Positions 34,527-48,300 of a stretch of DNA of 64,000 bases are shown here, piece after piece. The stretch is from Callaeas wilsoni (Eukaryota > Chordata > Aves > Passeriformes > Callaeidae). A program made the translations under genes and the position numbers. The notes below the pieces were generated by a model that worked only from the letters and a program-made list of their open reading frames with translations, was not told the origin of the DNA and made no database searches. The stretch is taken from positions 62,001 to 126,000 of the forward strand of contig VWPU01004166.1 of assembly GCA_013398955.1 (NCBI GenBank), given 5' to 3'. How positions within the stretch are numbered: the first letter of the stretch is position 1; each line of letters opens with the position of its first letter.

Positions 34527-37500
34527 GTCCTTCTTTAGAATTGGCCTGCAGGCTGAGGATACCTCTATCCTACTGAGCTGAACGGAGCTGGGACCCATTC
34601 CCTGGGCCAGCTGGCGTAGGCAGGCCACAGCCACGCTGCTAAATTCTTTTAACATCCTGAAAAAGATATGCTACATGCAGGATTTCTATTAAGAATGGTT
34701 CCTTGCCCATCATAGCCCATAACCTTTCCAGAAACCATTTGGGACAGTGCGATTTGCCCACAGACAATGCTGTGACAGGGACTGTTGTAATAATTAAACA
34801 GTCCAGATGGTTGGCACTATTTACTCTATGGATACAGCAGTGGAACAGATGTAGTCTCAAATAAATTATTTTATGTAATTTCAAGACCGAAGCCTAAACC
34901 AACCACAAGAATCTCCCTTAACCTAAAAGAGACAGTGGTAGATTAATCTCATTTTAGGTGATATCCTGTTCTCAGTACTGACTGTGGTGCAATTTAGGGT
35001 GATTTACAGTGATTATCTGAGATCAGAAAACTTGTTGTAGTCTGTTAATCAGAGAAGAGCCACATGCTTGGGGGCAGATTGTCGAAGAATATTCAGGTGT
35101 CAGAAATGTGATAGATGGTTTGTGAGAGCTTAAGAGCAGACAGATCCCTCACATCTACCCAGTGTCCTATAACTATTGCTTAGAAACAGCTTCTAGTGAA
35201 TTTTATCCTGAACCTGAATCAGAAGTAAAAGGATGTTACGGATCACCATTAATCAGTGTTTCATTCAGAAACCACACAGCTAGAAAATAATGTGACTTCA
35301 ATCAAATTCAATTAATTGCAGGCCCAGAAACTAAGTTATGCGAAGGAGTCTGTTAGACTTGCATAAGCAGTGACAGAAAATGTTATTTGTGTTGGTCTGC
35401 CTTAAATTCCATCAATGAATAAGGATTGTCTGAAAATGTAGGGGGATTATAATTAACAGGGGATTAATTTCAGTTTTCTTGATTAAAAAACCCAAACAAA
35501 ACCAATGACAAATTCATCTTCATATGTCACATGCTCATTTTATTAAGCAGAAAGGATGATCCCCAAATATCTGAGCATGTCTTATTTACAAGCAACTTCC
35601 TGTAAAGGCAATTTGTCTACAGGTGCAGAGAACTGATCCTGTTTTGTTGAGAAACAGGTTTAGAATGTTTCCAGGGATGTCATGGTAAGTAAATAAATGT
35701 GATGATAGAAGTAACTACATAAATACAAATCATTCATTATTTGTTTCAACTCTCAAGAAACAGCATTGTGATTTCCGGTAGTGGATCCAGATTCTCCATT
35801 AAAGAGTTATCTGAAAAAATGACAGAACTGTTACTGATAATTAAATTCACTCCTAGGTATGAAAGATTTGTCATATGCACATTATTTCATTTAAACTTTA
35901 ATTGTTATTTGGTGTTAGAATAATGACAAATCTACTTTTCTGTCAGTATATTATGTTTGAAAAAATTCGACTAATTAGTATTGACTTTTGCAGCTTGTCA
36001 GGAAGATAATTTGGAGTAAATTCTTGTCTAGAGCAATTAATTGAAATTTAGAGTGATACCATATGTAAATGTGATTTTCCCCTATTAATTAGAATCTTTA
36101 ATTACTTTGATCAGAGACTTTATTATACCACTTCTGGGAAGCCATGCAAATAGAAAAAAAAAAAAGCAGATCTGAACAAGCCAGTTATTCCAGTATCAAA
36201 AGCATTTTTTTTCTTGTTGGTCCTTATAGCATTAAATAAAAGCTTTATTGGACCCAGATCTAAACTCCTGTGGAAGTAGATTTCGTGCCTGAACCATACT
36301 GAAACTAGAATACATTTGTTCAATGTATTTTAATGTTATTTTGTTATTTCCCTTAGCAGGAACAGAACATCAAAGCATTTTAGAACTTACGGATACCAGT
36401 GGAGACAGCAGCCCTGTGAGGGAGACAGAGTATTAAGGTTTTGTGGTCTATACTTAGTTTCTGCCAGTCAAAGTTTTCTTGTGAAACCTCATATTAGCGA
36501 CTTAATATTTCTTCATTTTGCCTCCTTTGTAGAAGGATAATAGCTTTCTCTCTCCCCTTCATCTGACTTGTCCTGTTAGAATAAAGAGGCAAGCACAGCA
36601 CACTTGCACAGGCATTTGTGCAGTGGCTCAGAGCAGCCTGGTGTGGAGCAAAAGGGCAGGGCAGAGAGGTCTCTACAACATTGCAGACAAATGGCAAACA
36701 GGGCAGGAAGCTAAACAGACAACTATTTCACTAATGTACTAATGATATCTTAGTGAGGGCTTAGATTGCCTTAATTTTTATATGTACAGTTGTGCAGCCC
36801 ATGTAAAATCCTGGCATGGATTAGTTATATGTGCACACAAGACAGCAGCCTTCCCAAAGCTGTACTTAAATCCATCTGTAGATGTATCTGTGTAGCTAAT
36901 ATTCTTTATTAGGCTGGGAAGAAAAAAGAGATCTGTGTTCTAGGTTATTAAAAAAAAAAAAGGAGAAAAAACTAATTCTACCATTTTTATAGTCCTTCAC
37001 AATACTGAAAACAGTACCATATTTTTATTTCCAATGAGTTCTTTTTCTCTTCAGTTGTTATAAAACTTGTGTTATCCATGTCATCCAAAACTTTACTTTT
37101 CTTTTAAACATGTGGCTCCCGTTTATCCATCTCACAAAGGTCTGTAGTCCTTGTCTGCATTTTAATGAGGTGACCTATGGACTCTTGAAAATTTTCTGAA
37201 TGCAGTCAGCAGTAATGAAAAGGCTTTACTAGTACTCTACAGCAGCACAGCTATCTAAATACTATGGAATTTAATATTTACAGGCACTACGATGTTAGAC
37301 CAGACGCAAACCTGTTGTTTTTCTGTTGTGTTCACATCACTCAAGTTTCCCTTTCCTTTTATTCTGAGACAGCCCAAAGGCTTACTTAATTTTGCTAAAG
37401 CAAATAAACAAGATATTTTTCTTAATTTGGGGCAAATATATGGTTATGATGTGAAGGAGAAAAAGTAAAGACTGCATTTTAGTTTTGGGTGAAATTGTAT

Positions 37501-40500
37501 AGCAAGAACAAATACTATTTCCTTGTATATCAACTATCAGTATAATGGCTTAAAAATGTAAAGTTTGGGGATTATTTCCTCCACATGCAGTGTGTTATAT
37601 TATACATGATCAGCCAGAACAAAACAGCTGTTTCTGCCAAACACCAGCTGTGTACCATTATCTTGAATTTCATCAACCATCCTTCGGTCATTAATTCTGT
37701 AATGTTCTGATTGTGCTTCTGAAGTACCAGATAGCAAATATTGGTCTAGGTTATGATGACAAAATTGGATTCTATTTAATCAGCAGAAGATTTGTCTGAT
37801 AACTAGGGTCTGAGACCTTAAACTTTGACTTTCTTTGTTTTGATTGCCTGTTAGCTGGAAGGGATACTGAGATAAGTACAGAAGCAGACCTTACATTAAA
37901 AAAAGATAAATTTTCTGCTTCAGTCATGGATTTCCAACCTTTTATAGCTTTCTGGCAACATTACCTGAGGAGAAATATGCAGCCAGCAACATCTGACCTT
38001 GCTCTGCATAAACATATTTCAGCTTTTCCAGCAACAGCCTCTGTTGGCCTCTGGTGTTGGAGGATCATGCACAGAACATATTGTCAATAATCTATATTTA
38101 GAACCATTGATAAATGTGAATTTGTTTTGTGTTCATCTAGTATTCTGCCTTTTACAAACATGAGTGCAAAATTCCTGTTTTGTTATACACTAGCCAAAAA
38201 AAGCTCCAAGGTAATCGCATTCTTTCCAAAAATCAAGTTAATGATGAGCAAAATTAAAATAGTCTTTTTGTATAGCCCGGGAGAAAGAAAGGTGTAGTGT
38301 TCAAAGTAAAACTCAAATAGCTGTAATTATAATCAAGTGTTAATTCCTTATTGCTTTGTAGTCTGCCTCCCTCAACTATTTTATAATATATGCACAATTT
38401 TCCAGAGATTTTGTTTAGTTTGAATTCAGAGCAGTATTTATTTTCTGCACTTATTTTGGATGCAAAAATTTACCACGATGTATGTTTTTTCTCCATTGTT
38501 TTTCTGTTTACAGCTTCGATGCAAGTATTATCTCTGAACAGTGCTTAAATGCCTTTAACTATGCTTAAGTTGGATCTACCTGGCCACATGTGTAAATATT
38601 TTCCTGAAAGGGAAAATATGTTGAATAAGGACCTATATTATAAACTGCAAAATTGCTGTAGAATTAACAGGGAATATTGACAACACCTTAATACAGTCAG
38701 TGATTCCCTTGCTAAAAAACCCCTCACCTTACATATCCTGAAGTTTTCTTCAAAATACCAGATTTAAAGCTGAACATTTTTTGTTATTTTTATTCGCTGC
38801 AGACAAGGATAATGTTGTACATGGCGGACTGTGGCTACAGAAGAATTTAAATTAGGCCAAATCTCATTACATGTTTACAGTTCAGCTGGACAATCAAACT
38901 AAAGGCTCTCTGTGCTTTGGAAAATGTCATGGGACATGTAGGGCTTAAAGTAGCCAAGAGCTTAATTGTGGAGGTCTTCCAAAGTATTTGCTGTCCTTCT
39001 GCTGCAGTAGCTGCAACTTCCGGGATGAAAGCACATTTCACTTAACACTGGTAATTAACACTGTCTCAGTGGAAATGGCAGCATCCATCAAAGGAACACT
39101 AGGAATACAGTTTATTTGTGGAGAAACCCCAACACTGCTCACACTCAGAGCAGCCAGTCTCAAAGGAAGATAAAAAGGGGCTAAGCAAAACCCATGGGTG
39201 ATCAAATCAAATTATTTGATCAATACATTTTCAATTTTTATTTAATATCCAACAGCCATGTGGCTAATAAAAATATCTGTGATACCCAGTGAAGTCAAAC
39301 AATTAATTTAATTCTTGGATTATTTAATTACCTGTCAGAAGAAGGGCCAGTATTTGATAACAGCTTCTTATTTCACTTAGAATTGTGTAATTAATAATTT
39401 ATCTGTGTATTTATAGTTTTTGCTTATGTACATAAAAAGAATTCCATGTGTTTATACCCAAATATATTGAGAGCTTAGGTGTTTATTTTTAGCCTTAATC
39501 AAAGTGCAAGTATTACAAATCAGTGTGCCCCCTGTATTCAAATTTGGGTGTGCAAAACAATCTAAGTGAATCAGAAATCTTTGCCTCTCCTGCATTTTAA
39601 TGACTGTCAGCAGTTTCTTTTCATCAACAGACTGTGAATATTGTTTATCGGATTTAAAGCGTTAGAAAACTATATCTACATCTCAAAAGGATTATAAAGA
39701 TAAGAAAAGTTAGTTTGCCAGGATAAAAATTCCAGGATGAGACCTTTATTTACCCTTTCTTTCACAGGTTTCGTTTTTTTTTTTCATTTCATAGTTTTTC
39801 ATATTCAGTAAATTGCTTTTTTCTGATGATATCACATGGATATCAACATGTCAGCATCAGAAGATATTGCTTAAAATAGGAAGTCAAATGATCTTCTTGA
39901 TTTTGGTATGAATGATAATAGAGAAAAACACAGAATTATGAGAAAATAATAACTTTCTTAATGTATATGTTTCTGCCTCCCTGCTCAAGGTCAAGGGCAA
40001 ACCTGAAGGATTTCTGATTTAGTCTGGAGCTATATACCTAAAAATGTATGGGGTCACTTGAAATTTTTTGGCCATCAGCATATATAATCTGTAGAACAAA
40101 TATCCAGATGCATCTCCAGGGTCGTCATGGTTCCTGCTGCTTTTTCCTCTCGGTTTATGGGGACAGAGACAAGTGTTACACCTAAGGGAATGCTGCCTCC
40201 TCCAAGCCACTTGTCAGATACATTTTTCTGTGGAAAGTCAAGTGGAACATTGTCACTAGGAAGTACAGGCTGAAGCAGGACAGTTTAATTATCTTTAGCA
40301 AAACATGCAAAGGTGCCCTAGAATGTATCTGCTATTGTTGATGCTTTTGACACTTCAGTTTTTTGCAAGAAGGAGGAAAAGTTTTTTTTAAAAAAGTAGA
40401 TTCATGTATGTGTATGCAGATGTTGGAAGTCGTATTCCTATTAGAGAAAAATTTGGCTGGTTAGAACAGAAAGATTAATTTGAGAAGTTTGGGTCTTTTT

Positions 40501-40546
40501 CTAGAAATGCTTTTAGTTTTGTAAAACAAGGTCACTTGCAAGGTTA
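34527..40546. other. AT-rich unique DNA with candidate regulatory stretches
   Basis: No exon or young repeat recognised. The stretches at 35270-35480 and 39180-39700 are rich in TAATTA/CAATTA-type words and contain a perfect inverted repeat (39199-39222), which makes them candidates for conserved noncoding elements. Open frames are all below about 100 codons and unremarkable. Confidence 0.55.
39199..39222. repeat. Perfect inverted repeat, 9-bp arms
   Basis: TGATCAAAT at 39199-39207 and its exact reverse complement ATTTGATCA at 39214-39222, with a 6-base spacer. It could be a dimeric transcription-factor site or chance in AT-rich DNA. Confidence 0.6.
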
Positions 40547-41215
40547 TGTTGCACCTCTATGTCTTGGGGTGATTCTGTGACCATACTGTATTCCCCATCG
40601 CCTGCTTGATTTCTAGTGTACCTTTAAATTGCAAAGGGGGGAGAGAGAAGCCGAGAGAACTCTTCAAAGCAGCCAGCTTGACCTTGTAACTAGAATGTTT
40701 TGCATTCTTTTCTCTCCCGATTCTGACAACATTTGGTTGGTTGGAGGACTTTTGCTCTCTAGTCTCTTCGGCTTTCAGCGGAGAAGGGACTGTGATCTGC
40801 CTCAGCGGCTTCTGTTCCTTTTTGGACTGTTTTTGGCTTGCTTTTCATCTGAGACCGGCTGTCATCTCCGGACCTGCTCGGCGGGACCCTCCAAGGGGGA
40901 TCGTCGGACCCTGCCTGGCCGGCCCGGCCCAGCTCAGGACTGCAGGTTTTACCTACAGAAAGAACTCTAAAATCCATAGTCCTCTTTTAGGGGACAGGGG
41001 AGGGGGTTTCAATATCCTTTTTTCCCGTGACAGCTGGAGACTCTGTTTTGTTAAATAAATAGTTTTTTTCACTTTCACTCGAGAAATTATTTTCCCGAAC
41101 CCGTGGGGGAGGTGCTGCCGGGGCCTGCTTGCCTGGCAGGCAGGAGAGAGAGAGAGAGACGCCCCTCTCGGGTTGTTTCCTCCTGGATTTGTGCCCAAAC
41201 CGGCACACTCTAACA
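40547..41215 (+). mobile_element. Solo LTR-like element of an avian endogenous retrovirus (plus strand, about 670 bp)
   Basis: A GC-rich block in AT-rich DNA that starts TGTTGCACC and ends CACTCTAACA, giving TG...CA ends. AATAAA lies at 41054-41059, followed by a GC-rich 150-base U5-like part with a (GA)n run (41143-41159). The overall build (T/C-rich U3, poly(A) signal about three-quarters through, CA end) is that of a class III/ERVL-type or ERVK-type avian LTR. I could not find a clean target-site duplication next to either end, so the left border (40547) is a best guess and could be nearer 40617. No internal retroviral gene is seen beside it. Frames of 105-113 codons inside it are by-products of its GC content. 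Confidence 0.6.
41054..41059 (+). terminator. LTR polyadenylation signal
   Basis: AATAAA inside the LTR-like element, in an AT-rich pocket flanked by GC-rich DNA. It is placed as expected for the R region. Confidence 0.5.
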
Positions 41216-41221
41216 GAGTGT
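41205..41221. repeat. Small hairpin at the LTR 3' border
   Basis: ACACTCT-AAC-AGAGTGT: 7-bp perfect arms with a 3-base loop spanning the likely end of the LTR. Because the right arm lies partly in flanking DNA, it also blurs the LTR border. Confidence 0.6.
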
Positions 41222-41245
41222 TAAGAAGCAGTAAGTAAATAAATA

Positions 41246-41330
41246 AATAGAATCATAGAATGAATTGGGGGTGAAGAGGCCTCTAGAGACAGTCTAGCCC
41301 AACTCCCCAATGCAGGATACAAGTATTCAA
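41246..41330 (-). mobile_element. Short CR1 LINE 3' end fragment
   Basis: AATAGAATCATAGAATG followed by TAGCCCAACTCCCC, the 3' tip of a CR1 element in reverse orientation. Only about 85 bases are recognisable, about 30 bp from the LTR-like element. Either this is a very short truncated CR1 insertion or the rest has been lost. Confidence 0.7.
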
Positions 41331-44300
41331 TACTCTAGTTAGCTAAATGTTATCTAGACTGGGAAATTTTGAATAAATGAATACACAAAGTAGGATATCC
41401 ACTTTGCCAGTCTGTGTTATATGAGGCAACAATTAAAAAGTAATCCACCAATTTTGTCTATTGCCAACTGTTGTAGCTGTTTAAATAAAGGTATCTTGTG
41501 CCTCAGACTCAGTTCTGAAAGCCCGAGATTTCCATGACAAATTTTTCACTCTCTGATCAGAGAAGTACTTAAAAATGTGGACTGTTTATTTAGTCCTTTT
41601 CTTTCTGATTCTGGCTTCATAATACATATATTCAGTTATTCATAGCCGATGTATTTCATTCTTGTCAGTCATTTTGTTGCTAGATCTGAAATTGCACTTC
41701 CAATCTTATGACTTGCCTTATCATTATAGGTGTGTAAAATAAAATAATATGATCAGTTGGGTTGGCTTTACCATAACAAGGTAATTATTATTTTAGTAAA
41801 TTGATCATAGCCCCTGTTATTTCTGCCACCTTTTTACTGAAGATGAATGATAGACCTTACTTGTGTGGGTATCTTTGCTGCGATTATAAATTGTACTTTT
41901 CCCAACCTGATAACAACCACAAGGGGGTTATTATATTTATGTCAGATTAGCTATTCAGCTTACTTAGTCACAGGGTCATCTCTTTGATTTTAATACAAAT
42001 GTCAAAACATTACACATTTTCAAAATAAAAAACCTTTACTGAAAGAGAAAAAAATTATTTATAGCTGTTTTATTTAGACATTAAGTTCCAACAGACAGAT
42101 CTTGTTGTTTTCATACAGTATCAAGTCCCTTGTTTCTCTCAGCCCCTGCAGTGATTAAACTGGGGATGCATAATCAACAGGGAGGAAGCACAACTGGGCA
42201 TATGGCCTGAACTCACCGAAGACATATTCCATACCACATAACATCCTAAAGAGCAGTAAAAGGGAAAAGAGAGAGGTTTAAGATTATTAGAGATTTTTTG
42301 CTGGGAAACTGTGCAAGAGTTGACCCATAGGTGACTAATTGCCTTTTCATCACTTTTTTTGTTTTCTTTTCTCTTATTCCACTTATCCTTCACTTATTAA
42401 ACAATTTTTCTTTTAGTTTTTTTCTTCTTAACCTTCCAACATTTCTTTCTTTTATTCTTTCTTTTATTCTTTCTTTTCTTCTCCTCTGTTCCACTGGGGC
42501 TGATGAGGGGGAAGTGAGCAAGCAGCTCAGCTGACCACCAGGGTTAACCCTAACAACTATTTATAATTGTCACACAGAAATATAATCTCAAACCATCAGT
42601 ACTATCAATAAAAAGATCACTAACTATACCAATCATTTGTAAAGACAGATGATTCCAAATATCTGCAGATATTATATTAATTTTCACTAACCAGAGGTCA
42701 GATCTCTCTATAATACACTTACTCATTTGTTCAATCTCATATTGATGTTTTAGGAATGTTGCATAAGATGAACTGTATGTCTGTGATGTTTGCAATAACA
42801 ACACTCTGAAAGTTAACAGGAATCTTATTAAAGATGCAACAAGATGCATTTTTTCTGAATGTAATACAGAACAATTAACGTATGCTTATATCTATATATG
42901 TGAATATTATGTTTTCATGAAAAAATATCTTGCTGTTCAAGAAAAGATTCGTTTCAGTGAGATTCTCATGTCTTGAATATATTTGTCATGCTTCCTATTT
43001 GATTGTTCTTATCTAGTGCTTTGAAAGATAAGTTTTTGATTAAATTGATCCCTCTTAATAAAATCTCAGATCATACACAGAAAACCAAGAAAGTAAGAAA
43101 TAAGTGTTTATTTTTAGAAAATAGCAGTGAAAAACAAGATAATGAATCTGTTACCTATGAAAATTTGAAATTATGGATCTTCTAGCTGTGCATAGATCTT
43201 GCCAGAACTGGACCCACTCTTCACAGCTGTTTGGACAGAGTTGTGATAATGGCTTTGTTGTTCCTTGTTTAGAGCAGAGCATTGAACACATCTTATACCT
43301 ACTGGGCTGGTGACAAAAAGCAAAATATTGTGGACGGAGATCAAAAGAAAGGGTAATATTTCAGACCTGACTGGCTGCATATTTACCAAAATTGTATCAT
43401 TTTGCACTTCATTTAATTCCTAGTTTGTGTTGGGAACACCTACCTCCCTCCCTGAGGAAACTTGTCTTTTGTAGTTAATAGTTTCCACACACTGCTTGCA
43501 TATCAACAGGAAAGTAAAGGATTTTACTTTTTTACTCCAAGACCTCTAAGAATTGGATAAAGTATTGAATTTGGTGAGATCTGGCATTAATTATGCTAGT
43601 TCAAGGCTTGAGTCAATTAGTCAATCTGCTAAAAGGTTTCCTTTTGAGTCAATGAAGGGAAAAAATAAATAAAATGCTGCACAGGAAGATTCCTCCCATA
43701 CTGAGAAATGTCTGTCCAACAAAATGAACAACCCTCCAGCAGTGCCTCATTACCTCCATTGGCAAGGGAAAGATCTATCATGCCTTGCTTAAACAGGATG
43801 CTAACATTTAGTCACTTACCTTTCAGTGAGAGAAAGATCTTAGGGGCTTCTGCCTCTCCTAGGCAGCTGACTGGTTGATTAAGTAGCTAATTATGTTTGG
43901 AGTTCTGCTTCTTGGGTCATGTAGTTTCTACAGGTAAAACATTTCTGGAAAAAAAATGTTTTTCAGTACCGCATAAAGGAAATACTGCTTTCTATCAATT
44001 TATAAACTTAGTAGCATGCATGAATAATTAACTTAAGGCTGCTTTTCTTCTCTAAGAACTATGAATTGGTATTGTTGACTTAAAAATTAGACAAACTATA
44101 TGCACCTTATAGATGCATGTATATAGACAAACACTATCAACAATAGTAGCAACAGATGTCACATTACCTCAGAGTAATGATTCTAAACCCAGAGTATTTT
44201 GCCATGGATTCCAAGGGAACACTTCAAGCTCTGCCTGATGGCAGATACTAGGGTTTTTTGGCTGGATCTAGATATTCTGTAGAGAATTAAGGTCTTACAC

Positions 44301-44689
44301 AGGATATTATGCATTCTTTTCAGAGCACAAGGCAAAATAAAGAGAGACTGCTGATATCTGCCTGGCTTCATATGCAGCTTTGTAATTTTGGTATTATCGA
44401 GAGCAAGATCATTTTTACTACTTTAATGTTTTGTATGTATTGATAAAATACAGTTTCTGTGATAATATGTTATGAGAAGAGACTGACAAGCAACCTTAAT
44501 ATTTTCCTAAAATTGCTTGTAATTCAGCATGCATCAGAACTGTAGAATGGCAACTCTGTCCCAAACAAGGAAGAAGATCTTCCTTTTCTGGCAATAGTGT
44601 GTGATTAGAAGTGCCTGTGTTCCAAAGAAAGAATTTTTACCATCATCTTGTTTCTGTCAAACACCGATTGAGAAATGTGACTGAACAGA
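41331..44689. other. AT-rich unique DNA, no gene recognised
   Basis: No exon recognised. A TTCTTTCTTTTA-period pyrimidine microsatellite lies at 42443-42482. Open frames stay below 100 codons. Confidence 0.55.
42443..42482. repeat. 12-bp-period T/C microsatellite
   Basis: About three copies of TCTTTCTTTTAT in a pure pyrimidine/A context, merging into a T/C-rich flank. Confidence 0.8.
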
Positions 44690-45315
44690 GTAGAGTAGAA
44701 TAGGTGAGACTAGGCTATTTTGTACGTGGCCTGCAACAATCATCCAGTCCAACTACTTGGACCTCTCCATTGCAGACCAAAAGTTAAAGTATGTCCTTAA
44801 GGACTGATATACTCACAGGCCTGGAATGCTGATGACCTCTATAGGAAGCCTGTTCCAGAGTTTTCACATCCTCTTAGAAAAGAAATATTTCCTAATATCC
44901 GGTCTAAACCTGCCCTGGTGCATCACTGAGCCATTGCTACACATCCTGTCCCTGGGTACAAGGGAGAAGAGCTCAGCACCGCCCTGTCCATCTCCCCTCC
45001 CCAAGAAGCTGCACAGAGCAATGAGGTTGCCCCTCAGTTTCCTTTTCTCCAGACTAGACGAGCCCAGAGCCCTCAGCTGCTCCTCACAGGACATTCCTTC
45101 CAGCCCCTCACCTACTTTGTTGCCCTTCTCTTGAGGCATTCAAGGACCTTCGTATTTTACTTAAGTTGCGAGGGTCAGAACTGCAGAGTGCTCAAGGAAA
45201 GGTCACACAAATACTGAACACAGACGTAAAATCCCCTCTTTTTCTCTTTTTACCGGCTGGTTATACTGCGTTTGATGCACCTCAGAATGTAGCTGCAGAC
45301 CTCCCCAGACACCTA
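44690..45315 (-). mobile_element. CR1 LINE 3' fragment, about 0.6 kb
   Basis: Reverse complement of a CR1. The 3' tip is decayed (GAGTAGAGTAGAATAGG), then come ATCATCCAGTCCAACTAC, AAGAAATATTTCCTAATATC, GCCCTCAGCTGCTCCTCACAG and, at the far end, ACTGCGTTTGATGCACCTCAG. The last word shows that the homology runs to about 45310. The middle part is well conserved, the ends less so, and small deletions are present. Frames of about 100 codons on both strands are remnants of the 3' part and its complement. Confidence 0.88.
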
Positions 45316-48300
45316 AGGCCTTTGGCAGGTTATAGAAAGAGGTTCTGCCACAACCTCCTCGCTGCTTCAATAGTCTGAGATGAATTGCATCAGCCTTTTA
45401 ACTGATGCAACTGTTCCCTTACAACTTCAGCATCCACAAATCAAAAATCATCGTTCCTGTAGCTGTGGTCCTTGGAGGACTAAGCAGCCCAAGTTTATCT
45501 GCATTATTAAATATTGAGGTAAAAAGACCCTATACAATGCTTCAGGACAGCCTGAAAATCTATCTTAAATTTACCACACAATCTAGATCAACCAGGAGGG
45601 GCAACAGAGAAGTTAAAGAATAAAAAAAGAGACTTAGCTTCCCCTTTTTATTCACCATGCAGATGTATGCTACATTTTTTTTTGCATGACTTACTATTTA
45701 CAAGATATTTATTTGTCTACTGGTTCTAAGAACGCATTTATTATAAACTGCTTATAAACTAAATCTAAAAGTTTGAACATTTGTTTTAAATGTTGAACTC
45801 TGTGCCTCATCAGGAAACCAATGACTATCTTGCAAGGTGTTCAAGAAAGATAAAAATCCTTGAAAAGAATTAAATCTAGGAAGTAGAATTAGTACATATT
45901 TTTCCAATTATGTGTAGAATTTTATATTGGATTTTTTTCATAATGATAACTGCAAAGGAGACAATGCTCTAGCATTTACATTTATGCCAAATTCTGACAG
46001 TGATTATGGATTACCTAGGCATTGCCCTTGCATTACCACGTCTAGCATACGCTGCTTTGTTAATACAAAAAAAATAATTGCTAGTCCTTAACATTTCACA
46101 AAATACGTAATCTTAAAATGAGAATACTACTTGCCTAATACTAATGTTTCTTGTTCCGCCTGAAAAGCTACATTTTTAGTAGTTTTCTTCACTCAAAGGC
46201 AACTTGTTTTCATTTAATTTATTTCCACTAATCTGTTGCTGCTAGGGATTAATTGTGATTGATTGTTTCCTCACAGTCAAATGCAAGTTATCATGGGAAA
46301 AACTTCCACAGCAAGTAAAAAACATTTTAAGTAGCCCTTTTTAATTAAAAGAGAACTATTAATCAGTTATACCAAGTTTGGAAAGTTTTGTAGCTGTAAT
46401 AGAAAAAATGGAGAGAAATTTATCTCAATTCATGGGTTTGGAGGTTATAGCTGTCTTTGTTGGTAGAAGATGTAAATCGTGCTGTATTAGAACCAGCAAG
46501 GTAGGCCTGGTTGAATGATTTTTTCTTTCGTTCAACTAATGCCATACAGGTCCTGCTCTAAGTGCAGGTATTAAAGTATTTGGAGAAGGGAACACAGTTA
46601 CAGAATAGTTGTCTGAAACCAAAAGGGAATTTGGAAAAAAAAAAAAAAAAAGAAATATATCTTTTGAATAAATCATTAACACTCTTTTTTTATGTAGAAA
46701 TTTTCAACTACAACAGTATAAGACATTTCTAGGGGAAATATCAGGTGGGCAGAAGGAGGGAGAAGTCATTGCTGTTAGTTAACAATTCTGTTTAGAGATG
46801 CTTATATTCTTCGAACAATCACCATTTGGTCTTTTTTAGTTTTACCCTTTGGCTACCATCTCCCTTTCCTGCCAGAAAAGTCCAGGCTCTGAATGAGCAA
46901 TCTGCTGTCCTGCACGGGAAGGTTGTCAGAGACCCCAGGGAGCTATTCCCAAAAATTAGTTTTTGGAATGCAGATCTGGTATCCTGGGAAAGTCAGCTAC
47001 AAATTTAATAATTGTCAGATTAAATGCATGAAATTTACAGGTAATCATTTCACAGCCCAGATACTGGATTATTTTTTCTCCTCATACATAGAAGAATTAC
47101 TACCCTTAGACCTAATTTTCTGCTGGTTTTATGCAGGTTTACAGTGTGTATCAAAGGGAATATGTCTTTTCCATTCCCACAGCTTTTGTCAGTGGTATAA
47201 AATAGGATCTCAGAAAAAAAGTAGAGCTACTGCAACCTGATACGTACAACAAGGGCTGTGAAACATTATCAGGTTTGATTTTTTGGGGGGAGGTTTCATC
47301 TTGTTTTCATATTCCTCTAGGGCTGACACTGCAAAAAGCTATGGATGAGCAGAGAATCATATCAGTGTTTCATCTGTGCACTTCAAGAACTGCAGGAAGA
47401 ATACAAGAGCAAACAATGTCACAAAATATGGTAATGAATGTGCTGCCTACCTTTCTCTGTCAGCTTTCTGATCTTCCAAGGCAGAAACCTTCAAACACTC
47501 CTTTCAATACTGCAGAGGGAACAAAAACTCAATATAACCCACAAGTAAACAACCTTTATTACCTGTCTTGTCAGATTTGCTCAAATATTTTCTGCAGGTG
47601 GGCTCCCAGTAGTTAGGTTAAGGGTAGGTATAATTGTTTCTTCTAGGAGAGCAAATATGACAAGGAATGTCTTTTCAAAATGAGACTTATATGGATAATA
47701 TTTTCTTGGAACCTTACTGAAACAATAAAGCTTTTGAGGTTAATCTAAACTGGCCTTTAGCCTTCCAGAGTATTCGCAATATCAGAATTTTTTTTTGTCG
47801 TTTATTTCACTTATTAAAGACTTATAGACCTGTCTTTTTCCAAGGGAATGGAATGTACTTTTAAATTTGCAATTATGAAATTACGTTTTGCCCCTCAGCA
47901 TCATTTCTCATTTTTGTGTCATGTTTAATTTTGCAAGGTTTGCCAGAGTGACTTGTTTTAAGACCTTGAATGTCCTGTCCAAGCAATCTGAAAGAATCAA
48001 CTGAGATCATAATTCTTTTGGTAAAATATTCATGCACAGACTCTCAAGGCAATCAGAAACTCAGTTTTGCCAGTCTAATATTTAGCTCTTTCTCATGTTT
48101 TCTTAATAAACAAGAACCAGAAATAAGAAGAGAGAAACTGCAGCAACTTTTATTATTCCACAGGCACATAGTCTACTTGGGGTAGCAAAAATGAGTTACT
48201 CACTCTGAAATGTTTAGAGTCAAGCCTTATGTGATGTGTCTCTCATCTGGAGAACAAACAGACCTAGTGCTTATTCTGCTTCTGAACTGTGGTTTCTGGA

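Noticed and set aside
40629..41058. Frames of 105-113 codons at 40.6-41.1 kb as genes
   Set aside because: They lie wholly inside the LTR-like element and have no retroviral or cellular protein resemblance.
44826..45139. Frames of 91-102 codons as cellular genes
   Set aside because: They are the CR1 3' region and its complement. Peptides such as EEQLRALGSSSLEKRKLRGNL are CR1 ORF2.
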